Part shown: one piece after another, positions 56,422 through 64,000 of the stretch
How the letters are laid out: every line of letters starts with the position of its first letter
How positions within the stretch are numbered: the stretch's first letter is position 1
Source of the DNA: Bullera alba
Lineage: Eukaryota > Basidiomycota > Tremellomycetes > Tremellales > Bulleraceae
NCBI GenBank assembly: GCA_001600095.1
Contig: BCIX01000005.1
Coordinates: forward strand, 750,523 to 814,522
DNA length: 64,000 nt
Direction of reading: 5' to 3'
Notes under the pieces: generated by a model
What the model was told of the DNA's origin: nothing
The model's input: only the letters and a program-made list of their open reading frames with translations
The model's database searches: none
Made by a program: the position numbers and the translations under genes

Positions 56422-57510
56422 ATTTGATGGTCGGTGTGACGTGGCGGCTGGGTAGTGAGCTCTGACTATTTCGTCTGGTAGCACCCGGTAGACCTGGACC
56501 TGACAGAGTTGAGTGGACGAGCTGATCCGATGGGGAGAGTGATAAGATGATCAGAACTACGAGCACTTGTCGTGCTTCGCCTGTCTTCAGTACCCTCCAA
56601 AGCGCAAAGATCGAGGTGCGAGACGCATAGCTGAGATGAGGTGGAGAATCGGCGCGTGTAAGGATTCGCCGACTTGAAAGTCCCGCGAGTGGGTCCCGTG
56701 GGAACGCGTTTCTTATTGAAATTTCAAGGCTCTTCTATGCGAGCAATTAGCCATACTGAACGACTCGTATCCATGAGCCGATACACGAGCACTACTGTGG
56801 TCTGTGACTTGCATTACAAATTATTGTAATCAGTCTTCAGAGCAGCTATCCCTATGCTACCCGTCTGACGGGAAGGATTTCACATCTCAGACAGCAGTCC
56901 TATTTTTCAAATCCTACTCGTACAGTGTTACAAAGCCTTGTAAGGTCGGCTACGACTTGCGGGAAGCTGAAAGTAAAGTAATCTTGGGGTTTTTGGCTGG
57001 ATCCTAGCCGGCGCGCGGGGCGCGCCGGTCCACTTATATTCCCTAATACAGATTTGATACCGCTAACTCGTAGGTCAAAACCTGTCAAAACCCTGAACCC
57101 CGGGGTCCTCCGAAAGTGGCATTTTTTGCCAACCAACCAGAACGTCTGATTCTTTTTGCAAACCCGACTCAAGAAGAGGGCATCTGGGCGAGCGTCGAGC
57201 TCGAGCGACAACACTGCCAGTCACTCGAATACCAAATACTCAGCAGACCAGAGAGCAAGCGAACGTACGCGCTCTTCCTGCTGTCCTGGCGTTAAGTCCT
57301 AGCCCCACACGGGAAGGATACGTCGACCCGAAGAAAGAGCCTAGCTTCAGACCCGGGGACCAATAGTTAGCAAGGCTCAGGTCAGTCCGTATATCACATC
57401 CTCGCGACCCGTGTCAATTGCACACCACCGATATCAAACCACCATATCACGATATTGCACCGTCCACCCTCATCGTTGCCAACACCATTAGCAAAACGAC
57501 AAAGGACACA
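56422..57510. other. Divergent intergenic region with GC hairpin
   Basis: About 1.1 kb between the WW gene and the bZIP gene, mostly AT-leaning in its left half. The only structure recognised is the hairpin at 57008-57028 and a small ACCCCGGGGT palindrome near 57097-57106. Confidence 0.5.
57008..57028. repeat. Perfect GC hairpin, 9-bp arms, 3-nt loop
   Basis: CCGGCGCGC and its exact complement GCGCGCCGG flank GGG. It lies about 480 bp upstream of the bZIP ATG. Its role is unknown. Confidence 0.75.
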
Positions 57511-58966
57511 ATGTCAGAGTCCGAAGCGACTCCTTCGGGTTCGGTCCCTCCATCAGGCTCAGAGCTACCCAAGGTCCGTCTCAATGCTGTTATGATCGCT
57601 CCGAGCTTTCGCTGACGCTCAACGCGCTATTGCTATCTTGTTGTTCCCCAATCTCTCGTGTCTATCATCCCGCGCAACTTTCACCACGTCCTACCACCGC
57701 TCACATGTATTCCCTACCACCTCTCCATCACCTCCCGTCTCTCCCCCACAGAACCGACACGAGCCCAGAGGACGCAAACCCAATGATCAACTTCCTCCAT
57801 CTCGCGCCAGGGAGGTGCAACGCGCCTTCCGACTACGTCGAGCAGAACACCTAGCATCGCTGGAAGATCGGATCAACCAGCTCGAGTCGGAGAACTCGCA
57901 ATTACGTGCACTACTCAGTCTCCCGGAGGCAGAGCGCACCCGGATTGGATCCGGCCCGACCGGTCGAGGCAAGGCTCTCAAGGAGGGAGGTGTGCCCATG
58001 TCCGAGCGAGTGAGGGCACGAAAAGAAGCCAGAGCGAGGGAGAGGGCGGCGCGTGGTATCCCTGAGCCCGAAGACTCGGATCACCATGACAGCGACAGTA
58101 GGACAAGGGACTCTCAGACGCTATCCCCGAGAGCAGTATCTGCCAGTGGATCGAAGTTGCCCTTTGTCAAGCCGTCATCCGCCAAACTGGAGCCGAATGG
58201 GAGTTCGAGCAATGATAATAGTGCATTGTCTTTGTTCCAGAACAACGATGATTCGAATGCGCCTTACAATTACAACCTCCCCATGTCATTCAACCTCCCG
58301 GTCGAATCGGAAAACTCGTTCCCAGATTTCGGCAACAACTTGGACTCGTCCCTCTATAAGTCAGCTCCGACCCCAGGCTACGGTGGAATATTTGGCTTGT
58401 TTGGCGATCAGCAGAACCCCTCCCCACAACAACAAACCTCTACTCCCCCAGTCCACCAGCGCAATCAGGATGGCCATACCCCAATTTCTCCTCCACATTC
58501 GAGCCAACTAGCGGGTTCGAGCAATCAGGGGCAATCTGTCCAGCAGCCCGACCTGCTGACACGTCTCAAGGGTTGCTGTCACCTGTCCGACTCGCACGTC
58601 GTCAACGACCCAGGTCTCCTCATCTTTGCAACCCGACTGTGTCAGTCCTTCCCATGCGGCTTCAACGGCAGCCATCCGGACCCTATCGCGATCTCCGATT
58701 CCGACTTTTTGCTACTGGAGGATAGCTGGAAGGCGCTCAAGTCGCAATTGGATCCTGGAGGCGAGACCGACGGCGAGAACAGGATCAATACTGGCAGAAT
58801 GGCGGCGGAACTGGTATGCAGGGCTGCACAGTCGAGAAACAACAGCAACGTCCAGCATGGAAACGGCGCCGTGGGCTTCATCGTTTGCAGGTACAGAGAG
58901 GGTATGAGCATCAGGCGATCCATGATCGCTCAGCTGGTACAGGGTCTAGGGGGTAGTTTTGAGTAG
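57511..58966 (+). CDS. bZIP transcription factor
   Basis: The ATG at 57511 starts a short exon ending at 57573; a 178-nt intron with a pyrimidine-rich end leads to exon 2 at 57752. The basic region reads RGRKPNDQLPPSRAREVQRA followed by FRLRRAEHLASLED, with the usual N-x-x-x-R positions partly changed. The zipper has heptad Leu in LASLEDRINQLESENSQLRA and LL. A second basic stretch (RVRARKEARARERAARG) may help nuclear import. The middle is Ser/Asn/Pro-rich with FGLFGDQQNPSPQQQ. The C-terminal part has conserved Cys residues (LKGCCHLSDSHVVNDPGLL, LCQSFPCGFNG), reminiscent of redox-sensing or iron-responsive fungal bZIPs. The stop is at 58964-58966. The subfamily is not certain; Yap/Pap1-like is a guess. 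Confidence 0.82.
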
Positions 58967-59691
58967 GCGAGATTCAATAAAATCAGAAATCGTCTACCGA
59001 GCCTCACAAGTAGCTCACAGGCGAAAGTTTCACTTCATTATCATTGTACAGTTACCAGCATGTATATACACTATGCACCGGGGCGTTAATCATGGAGACC
59101 CGCGGCCGATGAATAGCTGGCCTTGCATCATCTCGGTTGGATCTGACTCAAAAGGATGTGAGTTTACGATAGCGACCTCCGCCGGCCTACGTATGCCCGG
59201 CCATTAAACGGACAAACGCACACTCGACGGGTTTATGCGTTAGGATTGATTCGCGTGCTATATAGTGTCTTCCCTTGTCTTCCGCGTGTCGATGAGTAAG
59301 CTCACGCGAGATTGACGAAGACTCGAGCAGCGCTCTAGCGCTGCACACGTCATCCTCCTTCGATTCCTGCAGCAACCCTTAGAGCAGCTGTCAATGTTCC
59401 GCCACCCACTCGGCGTTCCTCGACTACGCCTGTCTGAGCCTCTTGCCTCGTGTCCTCGGCCAACGTTGTCCCCCTCCGAGTCTAGCCGACATGGCGTGGG
59501 TAAGAGGAATGCGTAGGATAGGATGAGGTGCAACTCATCGAAGACTCCGCTCTCATGACTTCTCTCCTCCTTGCATCCATCCTCAAGTCGCTGCCTCCTC
59601 GATTTCAGAGGATTCAACTTGACCCGCTCGACGTTCCCGACGCTCGAAGCCGAAAACATTCCATCGGCCTTGAACTTTCGGGATTCAGATC
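58967..59691. other. Intergenic upstream of YTP1
   Basis: About 725 bp, tandem genes. A minus-strand frame at 59258-59659 shows no recognisable protein. Nothing else seen. Confidence 0.45.
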
Positions 59692-62028
59692 ATGCGAGTG
59701 ATTTGCGTCATCTCCTTGCTTTCACTCTGTCTTTCGACGACCACCGCAGCGCCAGCTGGCAGCGATGTGATCAGTAGGCAGGGTAACGAGCACGAGCATC
59801 ATGGGCATGACCACCATCATATGCCACAGGTTGACGGCGACGAGATTCGTCCGTCGGAGACAGCTTCAAGTATCGACCAAGCATCTTCCATCCCGACTCC
59901 AGCTCCTTCGACAGTCCCACGTCCACCGGAACCTGATCACCATGCACATGGCTCCCACGCGGCTCCAAAGGCGGTACTGGATGATGAGAGCATTCACTAC
60001 TGGCATCACTTCCCTCCAAGCTACCTGGCAGCAGACTTCAAGCTTGACAAAGACTCGGCTATATTCGGGGAAGAGTTTGACGATGAGTGGGATCCGCAGA
60101 GAGCTTCTGGCCACAAGAGTCTGATGCTCGGTCATGTCCTTGCTATGATAGGCGCATATTTCGGAGCGCTTCCCATATGTAAGTCCAGTGTGGAGTCATA
60201 CATAGCGTGTCTCATCGCTCACAACGTCGACAGCTTTGGCTCTACGAGCCGCACAGCACTCGGCTCACGTCTATGCGAATATAGTCTTCCTGGTGCTAGC
60301 CCTGGCAGGATGGCTAGCTGGTACCGCATACCGTCTGTCAAGTCCTGATCGCTACGAGGGCGACGTACACCGTGGCCTGGGGGACTTCGTCGTCGTCCTC
60401 TCTTTGGTGCTCGGTGGTATAGACGTTTTGTGGTCGACGACTTCGTCCAGCTTCCAAGATCGATCCTGGACATCTCCACTGCGTCCATCTCTTTGGAAAG
60501 GTGGCAACGATCGACCTACCTCCGAGAATCGATACGAGATGGTCGGCTATTCGGATCGCGCAGAAGATCTCGGCGCAAGCCAGGAAACAGGGGATCCTGT
60601 CTTCGTAATTGACGAGGACGAGGATGTCGACTCCCCAGAACAATCAGCACAGGGGTGGTCAAGACGTCCGTCACTCCTGATTCGACAACGGTCGCCTGAA
60701 TCTCGGCACTCGCGGCACTCAGTAGGGTCCGACGGCACTTTGCAAGATTCACCCGGTCTGGAGTCGCATCACAAGGATCGTTCTAGAATCGGAGCGTTCG
60801 ATGAGCTTGAGGGTGAATCGCCAGAGAACTCCAAGGTTTCGGCTCTGGAGAGCGGACGAAGATCACCAAGCCGTCTCTCAACCCTGTTGACTTGGATCAG
60901 GCGATCTCAGGTAGTCATCGCATATGTGGCCCTTCTCACGGGACTCACGACCTACACTGTGAGTTCGCTGGGTATGACAGTGTACAATTTACTCATGCGC
61001 TTTCAGGGGATGTGCCGAGCGGGATACATCAATAGCTGCGCTGCCCATTTTGTCAAGGGGAGCATCTTCTTTGGGTGAGTACATTGAGCTGGTCTGGTTC
61101 TTGCCTCAATCCTAATGCCTGCTTTGCAGATATGGCGTGTTGACATTTGCACGATACCTTGGGGCATATGCCGACCTGGGATGGGCTTGGAACAAGCCAC
61201 CTGGCGGTCGTAGAGGTCCATCCGCGGAAATGGTTGAGTGCTCAGTCATCTTCCTATACGGTATTACCAATACCTGGATGGAGCGATTCGGTTCCAGCCC
61301 GCAGGATCCATACACCGTCAAGCAGGTGCAGCATATCTCGATCGCGGTCATGTGAGTGAATCGCGTGGGATCACATGTCGGAAGTGGTTGACTGGTTGAT
61401 CAGGTTCTGGTTCGCGGGCCTGACAGGGATCCTGCTCGAGTCACGCAAGATGAGAAAGGTGCTTGGTGCAGTGCTAGGAGGCAGCAGCGAGACTGCCGAG
61501 CCACCGTCATATGCGTTCAGCTTTAATCCTCTGCCGGCCGTGGTCATTGCCGTCGTAAGTGGCTTCCCCACATGGGTCAAAATTTCAGGAGACTAACTCT
61601 GACCGCAGACCGGACTGGCGATGGCAGCCCATCACCAAGATTACGAATTCCAAGTGTCCATCCACTCGTTGTGGGGAACACTGCTGGCCGGCGGATCGCT
61701 CTTCAGGCTGTGCACTTACTTCTTCTTGTGGCTCCGACCGCCTGTCGAATCGACTCTGCCATCCCGACCTCCGACCGAAATCCTCACTTCCCTAGGGTAC
61801 GCAGCTGGCGGAATCGTCTTCATGCTATCGGTCGAGGAGGTCTCGTTCGCAGCTATGAGAGCTGGATACGACGATATGATGGCTTTCCTCAACTTCACCA
61901 TCGCTCTCACGAGCCTGGTCTTCTGCTGGGAAGTTGTGGTCATGGCGATCAAGGGATGGGCGGTTATGCGAGTGCAAGCTAGGGCGCATAGACAAGCCAT
62001 GGGTGACCATGAGCAGGCTGTGATCTAG
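59692..62028 (+). CDS. YTP1: Ytp1-like multipass membrane protein
   Basis: The ATG at 59692 gives a signal peptide (MRVICVISLLSLCLSTTTAA). A His-rich lumenal stretch follows (EHEHHGHDHHHMPQ and DHHAHGSH), then the cytochrome b561-like region with GHVLAMIGAYFGALPI and AHVYANIVFLVLALAGWLAG. A soluble Ser-rich loop, about 150 residues, precedes the Ytp1 C-terminal region: YVALLTGLTTYTVSSLGMTV, GSIFFGYGVLTFARYLGAYA, SVIFLYGITNTWMERFG and AHHQDYEFQVSIHSLWGT. The His-His and DYEFQVSIHSLWG block is the family signature. The last segments are GYAAGGIVFMLSVEE and FTIALTSLVFCWEVVVMAI. The stop is at 62026-62028. Six exons. Homologues are of unknown function, with possible heme or metal binding; the metal idea here is inference. 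Confidence 0.88.
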
Positions 62029-62222
62029 TCTTTAGAGATATACACTAATTATAATTGATTACTGCGCCATCGCTACATGCCGAATAATCGAGAATCTTAG
62101 TATAATGACATGTGCATGTTTGTCTACGCGATGACCACAGGACCAGCAAGAGCGGAGGCCTGATCCATGCTGAGTAATGATTGGTTACAGATATGCTACA
62201 AATTATAGTAGGAGTCGTCTAT

Positions 62223-64000
62223 CTACAGTGATCCTCTGGTGGGTCGTATCTCATCGGGTTCAATTGCCTCGACTTCTTCGCCACCACTCTCGCCCTCGAG
62301 GCTTGACGATGCTGATGCACCGTCCAACGTAGACGACCCAGTCGCTGCTTCCGGCAGAGGCCCTGGCACGCTGGTGATAGAAATCGCATCTTCCGTCACG
62401 TCAACCTTGACTGTATCGCCATCCCTAATATAGCGGTGTCAGCGTTCAATAGGAGATCTGAATATCGGGTCTCTTTACTCACTTCACAGTTCCATCCAGC
62501 AGCCGCACCGCAACCGGGCTGACGATCTTATCCCTGATGACCCTCGAAACGGCCCTAGCGCCGAACTGATCCGAGAATCCTCGGTCCGCGAGCCAGCTCT
62601 TCGCCGCATCGCTTACGTCCAGCGTGACCCGTCTAGCGTCAAGCCGCTGCTGGACCTCTTTCAGGCGTAGTCCCACAATGTCAAGAATGACTGAGGGCGG
62701 GAGTTTGTTGAAGACCAATTGCTCATCAAGTCGGTTGATGAGCTCTGGCTTGAAGTATGCACCGACCGCCCGGAGGACCTCGTCTCGCGCCGCTGCAGTC
62801 ACAGTGCCGTCAGGATTCGTGCTGCCGGGTTCATAAAGAGCTCTGAAGTGTCAAAGTCAGAGCTGGACGGTGCGCAGTAGATGAACAAGAAAAGACTCAC
62901 TCTGAACCGAGATTCGATGTCAGGCAGATGATGGTGTTCTTGAAGTTGACCTGTCGTCCTTGACCATCTGTCAGAACACCCTCATCCAGGATTTGCAGAA
63001 GTATATTGGCGACATCCTAAGCAGATCAGCCTCTATCCTTGTTGTTCAAGCCGAGAGTCTAGACTCACTGGATGAGCTTTCTCGATCTCATCAAAGACCA
63101 CAACAGCATATGGCCGCCTTCTCACTGCTTCGGTGAGCTGGCCTCCTCTGTCGTTGCTTTAGCACAATTCTCCAAGATCGAGCGAGATATGCGCTGGTAC
63201 TCACTCCTCGTATCCCACGAAACCAGCTGTTGATCCCACCAATCGTGATATCGTGTGTTTGTCGTGGAATTCAGACATGTTAAGCTGAATGCTGATTCAT
63301 CGTGTCAGCCTCATCATGATACCAGTCGATGCTCGACTCACATGGCTCGCTGTTCATCTGCGAAAAGGAATCCGGCGAGAGCTTTGCAAAGCTCACTCTT
63401 GCCCACTCCGGTACTGCCCAAGAGGAGCAACGATGCCAATGGTTTGGAAGGCGACTGCAGACCAGCTCGAGAAAGTCGAACAGCATTACTGACGGCGCTG
63501 ATGACCTGGTCTTGACCGACAATACGAGTCTTGAGAGCGTCTTCCATCTACGAGGGTATCAGTTCAGGTTCCGATATTCGACATTGGACTCACGTGTATC
63601 AGTTTCTCGCGTTCGCCCTTGAGAAGATTCGACACCGGTATACCAGTCGATTTGCCGACGCTGTAACTGCGTTAGCCTCGCTCTCGCGAGTCCATACGGA
63701 CGATACTCACACTATAGCGATGTCTTCACTAGTGACTCTATCTCTCACTCGCATACTAGAATGCTCCTCCTCGTCGGAAAGCTCGCCTTGTATCTTGGGC
63801 AACTCGGCCTGGAGAGAAGGAATAGTTGAAAATCGGAGTTTCGACGCCCTCTCAAAGTCGCCCGACCTCTGAGCGTTCTCGAGTTGGGTCGTTGCGTCGT
63901 CGATCCTCTAGGACAATACTTGTTAGTCCTCGTACCTCAATGTCTAGGTAGAGACTTGACCCACCTGCTTGATCTGCTTGATCTGCGATAATCTCTCACG
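62223..64000 (-). CDS. HSP78: Mitochondrial ClpB-type disaggregase Hsp78, 5' part outside window
   Basis: Hsp78 is an AAA+ chaperone that resolubilises proteins in the mitochondrial matrix. The window holds the end of the middle domain and the second AAA domain. Visible blocks in order: [46 protein letters not shown], Walker [59 protein letters not shown] (Walker B, with EIEKAHPDV), [37 protein letters not shown], and [20 protein letters not shown]. It ends [13 protein letters not shown] at the stop 62223, without the DDLD tail of cytosolic Hsp104, which favours Hsp78. The Walker A Ser before the Lys replaces the usual Pro (GST rather than GPT). Convergent with YTP1, 195 bp apart. Confidence 0.88.

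Noticed and set aside
59258..59659. 133-residue minus-strand frame between the bZIP and YTP1 genes
   Set aside because: Arg/Ser-rich translation without recognisable domain, and it lies in the YTP1 promoter.
62223..64000. Cytosolic Hsp104 instead of Hsp78
   Set aside because: The C-terminus lacks the acidic DDLD-type tail of Hsp104. The choice is not absolute because the N-terminal half is outside the window.

Overview
The window is nuclear DNA of a basidiomycete fungus, most likely a Tremellomycete yeast of the Cryptococcus/Kwoniella type. This rests on gene-dense DNA with many short GT-AG introns (about 50-70 nt), protein styles typical of that group, and the gene set itself: an RNAi-type RNA-dependent RNA polymerase, GH71 with WSC domains, a Set1-complex PHD protein, Utp25, Rfc4 and Psd1. 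The genus is inference. About 25 protein genes can be supported. I found no rRNA, tRNA, CRISPR array or intact transposon.

Region 1-31 kb is mostly housekeeping. It holds an amino-acid/GABA-type permease (cut by the left edge, with GATA sites upstream), a SAPS-family partner of Sit4-type phosphatase, an Spp1-like PHD protein, a DUF3429 mitochondrial membrane protein, a secreted Thr-rich protein, a peroxisomal acyl-CoA thioesterase ending in SKL, a lineage-specific putative DNA-binding protein, UTP25, PSD1 and RMI1 (divergent, 243 bp apart), EFM7, and an Asi1/Asi3-like membrane RING ligase.

Region 31.4-36.6 kb is the most unusual part. Five small intronless genes of 89-129 codons lie on the minus strand and encode soluble proteins that appear to be distant paralogues. 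Each has a TATA-like box 73-108 bp upstream of its ATG, and three share a CAATCACC leader immediately or shortly before the start. I recognise no known family. This is the best candidate for an undescribed system.

Region 37-49 kb has a small one-pass membrane protein, an ING-family PHD protein, a Mid2/Wsc-like one-pass surface protein, RFC4, and, convergent with it, a many-exon RNA-dependent RNA polymerase with an intact DLDGD centre. A gene-poor stretch of about 3 kb (49.4-52.4 kb) follows, with one ambiguous coding-like frame.

Region 52-64 kb has a secreted GH71 alpha-1,3-glucanase with two near-identical WSC domains that were duplicated together with their intron, a WW-domain protein, a bZIP factor, a Ytp1-like multipass protein, and an Hsp78/ClpB-type disaggregase cut by the right edge.

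The genes do not form one pathway. Local themes are chromatin (Spp1, ING), genome stability and small-RNA machinery (Rmi1, Rfc4, RdRP), cell surface (GH71, Thr-rich protein, one-pass protein) and mitochondria (DUF3429, Psd1, Hsp78).
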